This document shows positions 8,486 through 18,097 of a stretch of DNA of 64,000 nucleotides, one piece after another (positions within the stretch are counted from its first letter, which is position 1; each line of letters opens with the position of its first letter). The stretch is from assembly GCA_030425685.1 (NCBI GenBank), contig JAUIAD010000007.1, positions 1 through 64,000 of the forward strand. The letters are read 5' to 3'. The notes beneath the pieces are model-generated. The model had not been told where the DNA came from, did not search any database, and was given only the letters and a program-made list of their open reading frames with translations. The stretch is from Gammaproteobacteria bacterium. GTDB lineage: Bacteria; Pseudomonadota; Gammaproteobacteria; Coxiellales; Coxiellaceae. The position numbers and the translations under genes were made by a program.

Positions 8486-10318
8486 TTATGACTTTTTACT
8501 AAATAAATACGCTGCTCCTGCAGCCGCAAGCACTGTTGCTGCACCAATTATAAATTTATGATCGGATACAAACTTCTTAATATCTTCTTTAGATGGCAAG
8601 TAGGGAAACAGTCTTCTTGCCGCAAAGCTTAGTGCGAATGCAGCGGGGAAAGATAAACATCCTACTAAATAGATAGTGCCTGCAGATACCGCATCATTTA
8701 TCATGCTTCTTGCTGTTATAGTATTATTAGTAAGCTTGTCTAGCCAGCCCCGCTTGCTTTCATAATATGAAATTTTATCACTGACCAGGTCGACGATCAG
8801 ATCATGTGGCTGTTGGCAAAGTGCTAGTATTTGATGTTTAGTTTCATAGGGAATACCATTTTGCTCTAAATTAATGTCAAGAGCTTCTTGGTGGTATGCA
8901 TTTTTTTCAACACATTCATTTAGCAACTCTTGATATTTATTTTTCAAGCTGTATGGTGCTGCTATTTCTTCATGTAAATGTTTAGCAACATAGCCAGCTA
9001 TATTAAGCGAACGACCAATTTTAAAGGCCTTCCTAATTTTATTAAATATATTTTGTGTCCAAGTTAGTGATTCTGTTACTTGATCGCCGCAGCTTTTTAT
9101 TAAGTCCTTTCCTTTGCTTAAGCCTTTCTTTATTTCTTCGTAAATATCTATATTCTGTTCTTTAACATCAATACCGTTTTCTAATGCGATGACCTCCATA
9201 ACGTCTTGTGTCAAGCTGGAAACTTCGTTGATAACCCAATCTATACTTTCCGCGCTGATATCACGTATTTCACTAAAAATATCTTTTACCTCGTCGCATA
9301 GCAGTGCATCTAATTGATTTTGGGTAGTGGTAACGGCAGTCGTCACCATATCTGCTCCTTTTTGTGCAATGATATTTTTCCAATCCCTTAAGAAGGATAA
9401 TTTTCCCATATAACCACTAGCTACTTGTTTAAAGCCCTTGAGCGCAGCGCGACATGCTAGTGGCCTAGCATATTTCAACCCTAATTTTCCTACTAGCGTG
9501 AAAAGCTCTCTAAATCTAATGCCAGTAGAATTGTGAATAAACCCTCTGGCGTTGAACAGCTCTTCTTCTTGCTGGTTTGCTTGATTGACCTGGTTGCAAA
9601 TATAGTCTTGTAGTTGCTCTTTTGCACTTAGGTATTGGTATTGCAGCATATATACATCATCTTCATTTCCGCAAAGAAGATATTCATTAACAAAGTCTTC
9701 GCTTAGTAACTCGCTGGCGGTATGCATACACTTGATATAATCATAGGTCTGTAATGCAATTCGATGTCTTTCTTCGTCTGGGTTGGTGTTTTTAATAAAA
9801 TCTTGTAAATCTTTTGGTAGATACGAGCAGAGGTATTTGCCAATAGTTTGAATTTTGCTATTAACCCAATTCCATGCACCGTCATACATAGTTTGATAAA
9901 AATCAGTTAGTTTTTGATAGGTGAATCCCAAGCCGCTTTCTAGATACGCTATAATTTTGTCTACTAGTGCTTTAATGCACATACCAATGATAAGTCTAAT
10001 TAGATTTTTAGTACCTAGTTGTAATAATCGCGATGTTGTTTGCGATGAGTCTCCTATTAGTGGACGAAGCTTTTGCTTAAAAACATCGCGTTTAGCTAAG
10101 CGGTTTTCTGGTTTTGTCTGTTCTTTAATTTCGGCTTTGTAAACGGTTTTCTTTTTGCGTGCATGTCGAGCGCTAGAACGTGAGCGAGCAGTCCTGGCTG
10201 AATGTCTAGTCGATCTTACCGTACGGCTGGACAGTTGGAATAGCTCCGCGCCTGCATTGCGGATCTTTTGGTTGGTGACGATTCTATTGATTCTGTTTAA
10301 TGTGGTAAAGGTACGCAT
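8486..10318 (-). CDS. Orphan 610-residue protein with Arg/Ser-rich N terminus and C-terminal membrane anchor
   Basis: No known family is recognised. The N terminus (residues about 30-60) is rich in Arg and Ser (RSTRHSARTARSRSSARHARKKK is the core of it, given here in part: ARTARSRSSARHARKKK). The middle 450 residues are largely helical and charged without obvious repeats. The last 70 residues contain two hydrophobic segments, SAGTIYLVGCLSFPAAFALS and a final FIIGAATVLAAAGAAYLF followed by SKKS. That layout is typical of a tail-anchored protein. The start ATG follows GGGGGAAGAC. The gene stands alone, with repeats downstream and a gene-free stretch upstream. A secreted protein that inserts into a host membrane is a possibility, but this is inference. 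Confidence 0.65.
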   Translation of the reverse strand: MRTFTTLNRINRIVTNQKIRNAGAELFQLSSRTVRSTRHSARTARSRSSARHARKKKTVYKAEIKEQTKPENRLAKRDVFKQKLRPLIGDSSQTTSRLLQLGTKNLIRLIIGMCIKALVDKIIAYLESGLGFTYQKLTDFYQTMYDGAWNWVNSKIQTIGKYLCSYLPKDLQDFIKNTNPDEERHRIALQTYDYIKCMHTASELLSEDFVNEYLLCGNEDDVYMLQYQYLSAKEQLQDYICNQVNQANQQEEELFNARGFIHNSTGIRFRELFTLVGKLGLKYARPLACRAALKGFKQVASGYMGKLSFLRDWKNIIAQKGADMVTTAVTTTQNQLDALLCDEVKDIFSEIRDISAESIDWVINEVSSLTQDVMEVIALENGIDVKEQNIDIYEEIKKGLSKGKDLIKSCGDQVTESLTWTQNIFNKIRKAFKIGRSLNIAGYVAKHLHEEIAAPYSLKNKYQELLNECVEKNAYHQEALDINLEQNGIPYETKHQILALCQQPHDLIVDLVSDKISYYESKRGWLDKLTNNTITARSMINDAVSAGTIYLVGCLSFPAAFALSFAARRLFPYLPSKEDIKKFVSDHKFIIGAATVLAAAGAAYLFSKKS

Positions 10319-10696
10319 GTCTTCCCCCTTTGTGTTGTTGCTTATTTGTCTATGATTAAATTTTAAGCAATCATAGTGACGAAAAATGGAAGGAAGTGTG
10401 TTGAGATCATGTGTTAAAAGAGACTAAATTAAGACGCTGGGAGTTAGAGTGGACAGCCGAAAGATTAAAAATAAACATCAATGTATCAATGTGTTATAAT
10501 AAGGTTGGTTGGGCGATTATTGCGCCTATTGCTACAGTGAGAGTTGCTTTAACAGCTGTTTTATGTCGAAAAAAGTACAGTATAGGTTTTTTGGTCGTGT
10601 AATTGATATACACTCTGTCACGCGACGACTAGTTTTACCGATAATCATAGCGATATAAGGTTCGCAAACCGCTAAACACCTGGTATAGTTCAAGTT
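10319..10696. other. Gene-free stretch between an orphan gene and lolC
   Basis: This 378-base gap separates two divergently transcribed genes and should hold both promoters. Short open frames in it lack ribosome binding sites and recognisable composition. I see no repeats or RNA gene here. Confidence 0.5.
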
Positions 10697-11947
10697 ATGA
10701 TTAGACCAGCATCCTTATTTATTGGACTACGTTACACAAGGGCTAAACGCCGTAACCATTTTGTTTCCTTCATTTCTTTGGTGTCGATGATTGGTATCGC
10801 ATTAGGAGTGGCGGCGTTGATTACTGTTTTATCGGTAATGAATGGCTTTGATTATCAAATTGGTAAGCAGTTATTTTCCTTTGCCCCTGCCGTAACGGTA
10901 ACCACCAACGCCAATATCAGCAAAAATTGGCCTGAGCTTAGTAAAAAATTAAGTGCCTACCCAGACGTCATTGGCGCCGCCCCTTTTATTAGTGGCAAAG
11001 GGATGCTGACCAATGAAGGTTTGGTGAGTGGCGTGGAAACGCTTGGCGTTTTACCCGCGCAGGAAATTAAAGTATCAGAATTGCCAAAGCATATGGTTGC
11101 CGGCACTTTTTCTAGTTTAAAGCCTGGGACTTTTAATATGGTTATTGGCTCTAAGTTGGCATCGAGTTTAGGATTGATTGTTGGTAATAAGGTCAGTTTG
11201 TTAACCCCTCAGACGACATCAACCCCGTTTGGTATTATGCCGCGCTATCGTCAATTTACGGTAACGGGTATTTTTACCACCGGCAGTGGTTTTGGCTTTG
11301 ATAGTGGGGTTGCTTATATCAATATGAAAGATGCTCGGCGTCTGTATTTGAGCGGGCAGTCAGTTGCTGGCATGCACTTGCGCTTAAAAAATATTTACGA
11401 AGCGCAAACAGTAGCGAATAAGATTGAAGATACCTTGCCAGGCAATTATTTTGTCAGCAATTGGACGCAAGTTTACGGTAGCCTTTTTAAAGCATTAGCA
11501 ATGGAAAAGACGATGATGTTTGTTATCTTATTGCTAATTGTTGGTGTCGCTGCTTTTAATTTGGTTTCAACCTTAATGATGACCGTTAATGATAAACGTG
11601 CCGATATTGCGGTGTTAAGAACATTGGGCGCCAGCCCCAAAAATATTTTAATGATTTTTGTGGTTCAAGGGGCGCTGGTAGGTATGATTGGTGTGCTTAT
11701 TGGTGTGATTGGTGGTGTGATTCTTGCTTTGAATGCCACTGATATTGTGAATTGGATTCAACATGCGTTTGGTGTGCAGTTTCTTTCATCTTCGGTTTAC
11801 TTTGTTGACTTTCTTCCTTCGCGCTTACAGTGGTCGGATGTTGTTACTATTTCTTTATGGGCTTGGGGCTTAAGTATTGTTGCCACCTTATACCCAGCCT
11901 GGGTGGGTTCAAAAACACAGCCAGCGGAGGCGTTGCGTTATGAGTAA
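10697..11947 (+). CDS. lolC: Lipoprotein-releasing ABC transporter permease LolC/LolF type
   Basis: This 416-residue permease releases outer-membrane lipoproteins from the inner membrane to the carrier LolA. The N-terminal region SLFIGLRYTRAKRRNHFVSFIS leads into the first membrane helix (first part SLFIGLRYTRAKRRN), then a periplasmic domain of about 220 residues, then three helices (about 270-400) with the FtsX-type pattern. The periplasmic domain has TPFGIMPRYRQFTVTGIF, matching the LolC hook that binds LolA. The stop overlaps the lolD start by 8 bases. Only one permease gene is present with lolD, so this may be a LolF-type permease working as a homodimer, unless a lolE lies elsewhere. No signal distinguishes these from within the window. 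Confidence 0.92.
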   Translation: MIRPASLFIGLRYTRAKRRNHFVSFISLVSMIGIALGVAALITVLSVMNGFDYQIGKQLFSFAPAVTVTTNANISKNWPELSKKLSAYPDVIGAAPFISGKGMLTNEGLVSGVETLGVLPAQEIKVSELPKHMVAGTFSSLKPGTFNMVIGSKLASSLGLIVGNKVSLLTPQTTSTPFGIMPRYRQFTVTGIFTTGSGFGFDSGVAYINMKDARRLYLSGQSVAGMHLRLKNIYEAQTVANKIEDTLPGNYFVSNWTQVYGSLFKALAMEKTMMFVILLLIVGVAAFNLVSTLMMTVNDKRADIAVLRTLGASPKNILMIFVVQGALVGMIGVLIGVIGGVILALNATDIVNWIQHAFGVQFLSSSVYFVDFLPSRLQWSDVVTISLWAWGLSIVATLYPAWVGSKTQPAEALRYE

Positions 11948-12620
11948 TGTCTTGGTTGCTGAAAAACTTTGTAAAAGCTTTTCAGAGGCAAAGTTTTCTC
12001 TTGATGTGTTAAGCAATTTAGATTTAACCGTTACCAAAGGTGAGCTGGTTGCTTTAGTGGGCGCTTCGGGTTCGGGAAAAACGACACTGCTGCAGTTGTT
12101 AGGCGGTCTTGATAAGCCAACGTCGGGTAAGGTTTTTGTTGGTGAAAAAGAAATGACCTTGCTTAGTGATAAAGAGAAAGGTGAGTTGCGCAACCATCAT
12201 TTAGGCTTTGTTTATCAGTTCCATCATTTAATGCCGGAGTTTAATGCATTAGAAAATGTGTGTATGCCGCTATTAATTCGTGGTGAGAAACCAAAACAGA
12301 TTAAGGCCAAAGCAGAGCATTATATTGAGCAGGTGGGATTAAAAGAGCGCGTTTCACACCGCATCGGTGAGCTGTCCGGTGGCGAGCGGCAACGCATTGC
12401 GATTGCGCGCGCTTTAATTACTGAGCCTATGTGCGTTTTGGCGGATGAGCCTACGGGAAATTTAGATGAGAAGACAGCACAGCAAGTGCTAGAGTTACTT
12501 TTGCAGTTAAATGAATCTCTATCCACTAGTTTTGTTGTTGTTACTCATAACCTTGCCTTGGCGGCGAAATTGCATCGCACTTTAGTTTTGGAAAATGGGC
12601 AATTACATCTAAAAACGTAG
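11940..12620 (+). CDS. lolD: Lipoprotein-releasing ABC transporter ATPase LolD
   Basis: This 226-residue ATPase powers the Lol permease. It has Walker A GASGSGKTT (near residue 41), the Q-loop FVYQFHHLMPEF, the ABC signature LSGGERQR, Walker B CVLADEPTG and the switch His in VVVTHN. The ATG at 11940 is chosen because it gives the usual LolD start (MSNVLVAEKL) and couples translation to lolC by an ATGAGTAA overlap; a reading from 11877 would only add residues shadowed by lolC. Length is normal for the family. Confidence 0.95.
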   Translation: MSNVLVAEKLCKSFSEAKFSLDVLSNLDLTVTKGELVALVGASGSGKTTLLQLLGGLDKPTSGKVFVGEKEMTLLSDKEKGELRNHHLGFVYQFHHLMPEFNALENVCMPLLIRGEKPKQIKAKAEHYIEQVGLKERVSHRIGELSGGERQRIAIARALITEPMCVLADEPTGNLDEKTAQQVLELLLQLNESLSTSFVVVTHNLALAAKLHRTLVLENGQLHLKT

Positions 12621-12667
12621 AGGTATAAGCATTATGCTATGCCGATAATGACTTTAGCAGAAACACA

Positions 12668-13969
12668 TTGAACGAAAAAACAAAACAATTTTTTATAGAC
12701 CGTCATGAGGGCGGTGAAAAAGCAATTTTAGTACATATAGATTTTTACCAACAAGATGATGCTGATCAGCTCGAAGAATTTAGAGAGCTAGCACGTTCAG
12801 CGGGTGTTGACGTGTTGGATATTGTTGTGGGTAAACGTTCTAAACCAGCCGCCAAATATTTTGTTGGCATTGGTAAAGCGGAAGAAATTGCCGACAGTAT
12901 TTGTAGTTATAAAGCGGATATTGTTATTTTCAACCACGATCTTTCGCCAGCACAAGAACGTAACCTTGAGCGGTTATTTAAGTGTCGTGTCCTCGATCGG
13001 ACGGGTTTAATCCTTGATATTTTTGCGCAGCGCGCACGTACCTTTGAAGGTAAATTACAAGTTGAATTGGCGCAGTTGCGTCACTTAAGTACACGCTTAG
13101 TGCGTGGATGGACTCACTTGGAACGCCAAAAAGGGGGTATTGGTTTACGTGGTCCGGGTGAAACGCAGTTGGAAACAGATAGGCGTTTACTTGGTTTACG
13201 CATTAAGGCGATTAATAAACGTCTTAAAAAGGTTTCTGAGCAAAGAAAACAAAGTCGTCGTGGGCGTAAGCGTGCCTCGGTACCAACAGTCTCTTTGGTT
13301 GGTTACACCAATGCAGGTAAGTCGACGTTATTTAATGTCTTAACAGAGTCGGATGTGTTTGCTGAGCATCAGTTATTTGCAACATTGGACCCGACGCTGC
13401 GTCATGTGCAGATGCCGCCTTTGGGGAAAATTATTCTTGCTGATACGGTTGGTTTTATCCGCCATTTGCCGCATGATCTTGTGGCCGCTTTCCAATCGAC
13501 CCTGGAAGAAACGCGACAAGCAGATTTGCTCTTGCACGTGATTGATTCTCATCATCATGAATGTGCTGCAACGATTGAGGCGGTAAATGCGGTGCTAAAA
13601 GAAATTGGCGCTGAAGATGTACCTGTTTTGCAAGTGTATAATAAAATTGATTTGCGTGCGGATGCTAAGCCGCGTATTGATCGTAATGAAGAAGGTAAAC
13701 CGTGGCGTGTGTGGTGTTCGGCGTTAACAGGTGAGGGTTTGGATCTATTACAACAGTCGATAATTGATTTGATGGCGGATGTTGTTGTTCACGTTGAAGT
13801 GATTTTGCCGCATGATTCAGGGCGTTTGCGCGCACAGCTGCATGAGATGGGTGTGGTAACAAGTGAAGCAATAGAGGAAGATGGCAGTGTGCGATTAACG
13901 TTGGATATGCAGCGTTCAGATTATGAAAACCTAATGGCTGAAGAAGGGGTTACACAAGTGCAGTCATAG
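12668..13969 (+). CDS. hflX: Ribosome-associated GTPase HflX
   Basis: HflX binds the large ribosomal subunit and rescues or splits stalled ribosomes using GTP. The 433-residue protein has the N-terminal HflX domain (residues 18-190, with YFVGIGKAEEI and LSPAQERNLERL), the RGPGETQLE motif, and a GTPase domain with G1 GYTNAGKST, G3 DTVGFI and G4 NKID. The start is TTG at 12668 with a weak ribosome binding site; no in-frame ATG lies nearby, and alignment by eye to E. coli HflX places the family start about eight residues in. It follows lolD by 47 bases and may share its transcript. Length and motifs are complete. Confidence 0.93.
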   Translation: MNEKTKQFFIDRHEGGEKAILVHIDFYQQDDADQLEEFRELARSAGVDVLDIVVGKRSKPAAKYFVGIGKAEEIADSICSYKADIVIFNHDLSPAQERNLERLFKCRVLDRTGLILDIFAQRARTFEGKLQVELAQLRHLSTRLVRGWTHLERQKGGIGLRGPGETQLETDRRLLGLRIKAINKRLKKVSEQRKQSRRGRKRASVPTVSLVGYTNAGKSTLFNVLTESDVFAEHQLFATLDPTLRHVQMPPLGKIILADTVGFIRHLPHDLVAAFQSTLEETRQADLLLHVIDSHHHECAATIEAVNAVLKEIGAEDVPVLQVYNKIDLRADAKPRIDRNEEGKPWRVWCSALTGEGLDLLQQSIIDLMADVVVHVEVILPHDSGRLRAQLHEMGVVTSEAIEEDGSVRLTLDMQRSDYENLMAEEGVTQVQS

Positions 13970-14053
13970 GCTGCCCCTTTTTGGCACAATATTAGGATTG
14001 TTACAAATAGTTGCGATAGTGGGGAACCCCCCGTAAAATACCAGTCCTCTTAA

Positions 14054-15376
<1,323 letters not shown>

Positions 15377-15384
15377 TGCTTTTT

Positions 15385-15434
15385 GAGCTGACTTGAGCTG
15401 ACTTGAGTTGACTTGAGCTGAGCTCAGCTTTTGT
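15385..15434. repeat. 10-bp tandem repeat ending in a 14-bp palindrome
   Basis: ACTTGAGCTG repeats about three and a half times with one mismatch directly after the purA stop codon, and ends in AGCTGAGCTCAGCT, a perfect palindrome. It may fold as the purA transcript end; no strong T-run is present beyond CTTTTG. Confidence 0.6.
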
Positions 15435-15489
15435 GTTGGGCTTGAGCGTTGAGGTAAGGTAAGCAAAGAGAGTGCGGTTTGGCCCCGAC

Positions 15490-15599
15490 GCAGGAGGAAA
15501 GAAGGGTCTTTTGCAAAGGCGCTGGTTTCCATCCCTGGATCGCTCTGACAAAAACTTCCTGTTTTTGTAAGCTTTGCAAAAGACCCTTCTTTCCTCCTG
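15490..15599. repeat. Perfect 28-bp inverted repeat
   Basis: The 28 bases at 15490-15517 (starting CAGGAGGAAAGAAGGG) are exactly reverse-complemented at 15572-15599, with a 54-base loop. A smaller hairpin ACAAAAAC-TTCCT-GTTTTTGT sits in the loop. The right arm is also the beginning of the 108-bp direct repeats that follow. Confidence 0.85.
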
Positions 15600-15846
15600 C
15601 TCGTTTTTCACACTCTTGGAGGAGCAGTTTAAGCGCTATCCTTAGCTTGCTATGATAAAAAAGTTTCTCCTTTGGCAAGCTTTGCAAAAGACCCTTCTTT
15701 CCTCCTGCTCGTTTTTCACACTCTTGGAGGAACAGTTTAAGCGCTATCCTTAGCTTGCTATGATAAAAAAGTTTCTCCTTTGGCAAGCTTTGCAAAAGAC
15801 CCTTCTTTCCTCCTGCTAGTTTTTCACACTCTTGGAGGAACAGTTT
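15569..15846. repeat. 108-bp direct tandem repeat, two full copies and one partial
   Basis: Copies start with AAGCTTTGCAAAAGACCC at 15569, 15677 and 15785. The period is exactly 108 bases; copies one and two are nearly identical and the third breaks off after CAGTTT at 15846. Because 108 is a multiple of three, the minus strand reads through all copies as a 36-residue repeat containing QECEKRAGGKKGLLQSL. That open frame begins in a family A palindrome and resembles no protein I know, so it is listed here as a repeat rather than a gene. Confidence 0.88.
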
Positions 15847-15869
15847 GGGTGTCATTCTTAAAGGGTGTA

Positions 15870-15893
15870 TGGGCGCAACATGCTGCGCCCCTA
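15870..15893. repeat. Repeat family A core palindrome
   Basis: GGGCGCAACATGCTGCGCCC followed by CTAC is another copy of the palindrome found at 3722-3745, with one mismatch in the stem. Confidence 0.8.
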
Positions 15894-15965
15894 CAGAGTG
15901 CATAGGCTAAGCACTTACTAGTTCGGGGATCAGCCTTGAATCGCTCTGACAAAATACTTTAACGC

Positions 15966-16424
15966 TTATTTGAAGCTAAATGCTAAGCCTTCAAAATTTT
16001 CCTGATCAGCTTTTCTGGCATATTCATTTGATTTTGTCATGCTTTTTCGATTGTGCAGGCTTGCTGAGCCGATAGCTTCACCAAATAGAGTCGCTGATAA
16101 ATCTGCTGAGGATCTGCGTTGTTGTTTTATTGGTTTGCCACCAACAGATTGAGCGCGTAGTCTACCTAAGCCATCTCCAAAGGTATCTCCATCTGGATCA
16201 TATTCCATATCTGAGTCAGAGTTATCATCCATCGTTGTCTTTACGGATGATTGCTCCAGGGCTTTGTTTTCTTGCAATGAGGCTGGAGCAGACGAGCTTT
16301 GCTTTGGTGATTTATCCTGCGGTAGCGTAGTTGATGGTTGTGATTGTCTTAATTTTTCTTCTAGTGCTTTTAGGCTATCTGTTCGAGTGTGACTCTTCTT
16401 TTTGGCTGAACCAAACATAAACAT
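15966..16424 (-). CDS. Orphan 152-residue disordered protein
   Basis: This protein is not recognised. It is rich in Ser, Gln, Lys and Asp, with no hydrophobic segment, and appears disordered. An acidic stretch DDNSDSDMEYDPDGDTFGDG lies near residue 67 and a basic QQRRSS patch near 100. The start ATG is supported by AAGGAGATTCCA. The gene is isolated within a repeat-rich region. Such composition is seen in small effectors and also in spurious frames; the good ribosome binding site argues that it is real. Confidence 0.5.
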   Translation of the reverse strand: MFMFGSAKKKSHTRTDSLKALEEKLRQSQPSTTLPQDKSPKQSSSAPASLQENKALEQSSVKTTMDDNSDSDMEYDPDGDTFGDGLGRLRAQSVGGKPIKQQRRSSADLSATLFGEAIGSASLHNRKSMTKSNEYARKADQENFEGLAFSFK

Positions 16425-16543
16425 TGGAATCTCCTTCGATCTTATGGTGTCTATAATCGTTAAATTAGATGGTGTTTAATGATGGGTTGACGACAAATCG
16501 TTTGCAGTACTTTTATGATGATGTTAACTCAAAACGGTTGTTA

Positions 16544-16625
16544 GAACTTCTGTCATCCCAGTGAAGGCTGGAATCTCTTAGGCGAGGAGTGATATAAAGA
16601 GATCCTGAATCAAGCTCAGGGTGAC
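16544..16625. repeat. Repeat family B, GAGATCCTGA..TCAGGGTGACG
   Basis: CTGTCATCCCAGTGAAGGCTGGAATCTCT is followed by AGAGATCCTGAATCAAGCTC and AGGGTGACG. The second part recurs at 60066-60094 and, reversed, at 48115-48144. The rest of the 420-base gap 16425-16844 is AT-rich and holds no gene that I can see. Confidence 0.75.
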
Positions 16626-16871
16626 GTAAATGCTAACAGTCGGTTTTAGTTGATATCATATATTCATCATTGTGAGTCATATTATATCAAAATATTTTTT
16701 TGAGCAAATACAGAGCCACGTATACCACAAATTAATTTAATTTTAAGATTTCATCTTTATTGTATGCATGCAAATAATTGTATTATATAGGGGGAAGTTT
16801 ATCTGTTTTTAAATGTATTTATTTTTTTTGCGAATTTAATTAGTATGGAGGACCAATATAAGGAGTATAAA

Positions 16872-17414
16872 ATGAGTTGTTGTAATTCGAAAGAATCTTA
16901 TGGCTGTTTTGCTAAATTTTTACATGGTTTTTTAGCAATATTTGTTTGCATAGAAGTGCTGTTTGGACTTTTTATTGGTTATATTCCAAGTAGGGCGGTC
17001 CGCATAGATCTCTTTACTATTCATAAATCACTTGGTGTTGTCTTATTTTTTGTAACGACTATTTTTATTATTTCTTCTTGGTTTGATAAGCGGCCTGACT
17101 TTCCTGTTGGTATGAAAACGTGGGAGAAGATTTCTGCTCGTCTGATACAGTTTATTTTGCTGTGGTCTGTTTTTATTATGAGTGCTAGTGGGTGGATAAT
17201 GAAAACAGCCGGTGGTAGTGCGCCGAACTTTTTTTGGCTGTTTAAGTTGCCGATGCCTTTTATTCCGTTAAGTAAAACGTTGGCTCATAATGCCTATTCG
17301 GTTCACATTTTCTTTGCTTGGGTGGTGACGATTACTTTATGTATTCATATTTTAGCGGCTTTGAAGCATCATTTCATTGATAAGGATGGTGTTTTGAAGC
17401 GGATGTTTTGTTGA
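16872..17414 (+). CDS. Cytochrome b561-family protein
   Basis: This 180-residue inner-membrane di-haem cytochrome has four membrane helices. Candidate haem ligands are His residues in LHGFLAIF (helix 1), TIHKSLGVV (helix 2), AHNAYSVHIFFAW (helix 3) and CIHILAALKHHF (helix 4). Bacterial members of the CybB family oxidise ubiquinol and can pass electrons to superoxide. The start is placed at ATG 16872 because AAGGAG lies just upstream; ATG 16845 would add nine hydrophilic residues without a good site. It stands alone, flanked by repeats. Confidence 0.87.
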   Translation: MSCCNSKESYGCFAKFLHGFLAIFVCIEVLFGLFIGYIPSRAVRIDLFTIHKSLGVVLFFVTTIFIISSWFDKRPDFPVGMKTWEKISARLIQFILLWSVFIMSASGWIMKTAGGSAPNFFWLFKLPMPFIPLSKTLAHNAYSVHIFFAWVVTITLCIHILAALKHHFIDKDGVLKRMFC

Positions 17415-17439
17415 TTTATGCGCTAGGTGCATATGAATC

Positions 17440-17463
17440 GGGCGCAGCATGCTGCGCCCCTAC
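17440..17463. repeat. Repeat family A core palindrome
   Basis: GGGCGCAGCATGCTGCGCCC then CTAC, identical to the core at 3722-3745. It lies between the convergent b561 and lysE genes, where it could act as a bidirectional terminator. Confidence 0.85.
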
Positions 17464-17482
17464 ATTGTATCAAATAGTTTTG

Positions 17483-18097
17483 TTAGCGAGATTCGAAGAT
17501 AACAGCTATGCCTAAGGCAATAAGGATACCGCCGATAAGCTTGCTGACGACATGCTGAATCTTTTCTATTTTAGATTTAATAACGCGAGTGGTAAGTCCA
17601 TAGGCGAGAAAGGAAAACCAAAGAATGCTAATCAGCATAATTTCAACGCCGTATGAGGCTTGAATTAAATGCGATGTGTGTGGTTTTACGACCAGTGTGA
17701 AAATCGACAGCATAAACAGCGTGCATTTAGGGTTTAATACATTAGTTAACAAGCCATCGCGAAAGGCGCTCCAGCTCGAAACTGGTTTTAGATTTTTTTT
17801 ATCCAGGTGAATATGACTGTTTTTACTAAACAAGCTTTTTATCCCTAAATAAATTAAATATGCTGCACCAAGATATTTAATTAAACTAAATAATAATAAA
17901 GACTGAGAAATAATAAGCGCCAAACCTAAAACACAATAGGTTGAATGAATAATAATTCCCGTGCCGATGCCTAGTGAGGTGATAATAGCGCTACGTCGAT
18001 TGTGGCTAATAGCATGTTTAGCAACGATAAAAAAGTCAGGCCCAGGTGACATCGCTGCTAACAGGGCAATAACGCCAATGGTATAATACTCTATCAT
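17483..18097 (-). CDS. LysE/RhtB-family amino-acid exporter
   Basis: This 204-residue protein has the hallmark N terminus of the LysE/RhtB family (ALLAAMSPGPDFFIVAKHAI) and six hydrophobic helices. Members export amino acids such as lysine, threonine or homoserine lactone across the inner membrane. Its ATG overlaps the stop of def (TAATG), indicating translational coupling. The substrate is not evident from the sequence. Confidence 0.88.
   Translation of the reverse strand: MIEYYTIGVIALLAAMSPGPDFFIVAKHAISHNRRSAIITSLGIGTGIIIHSTYCVLGLALIISQSLLLFSLIKYLGAAYLIYLGIKSLFSKNSHIHLDKKNLKPVSSWSAFRDGLLTNVLNPKCTLFMLSIFTLVVKPHTSHLIQASYGVEIMLISILWFSFLAYGLTTRVIKSKIEKIQHVVSKLIGGILIALGIAVIFESR

Noticed and set aside
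8361-8561. Short plus-strand frame after the response regulator
   Set aside because: It consists of the ATCCCG repeats and the antisense end of the 610-residue gene.
10411-10602. Short plus-strand frame between the 610-residue orphan and lolC
   Set aside because: No ribosome binding site, no conserved features, and it lies in the promoter region of lolC.
15569-15846. Possible CRISPR-like array
   Set aside because: The units are contiguous 108-bp direct repeats without unique spacers, and no cas genes are present.
15424-15903. Minus-strand open frame of 159 residues made of 36-residue repeats
   Set aside because: It is entirely composed of the 108-bp DNA repeat and starts inside a family A palindrome; the periodicity explains the open frame, and no ribosome binding site or known homology supports a gene.
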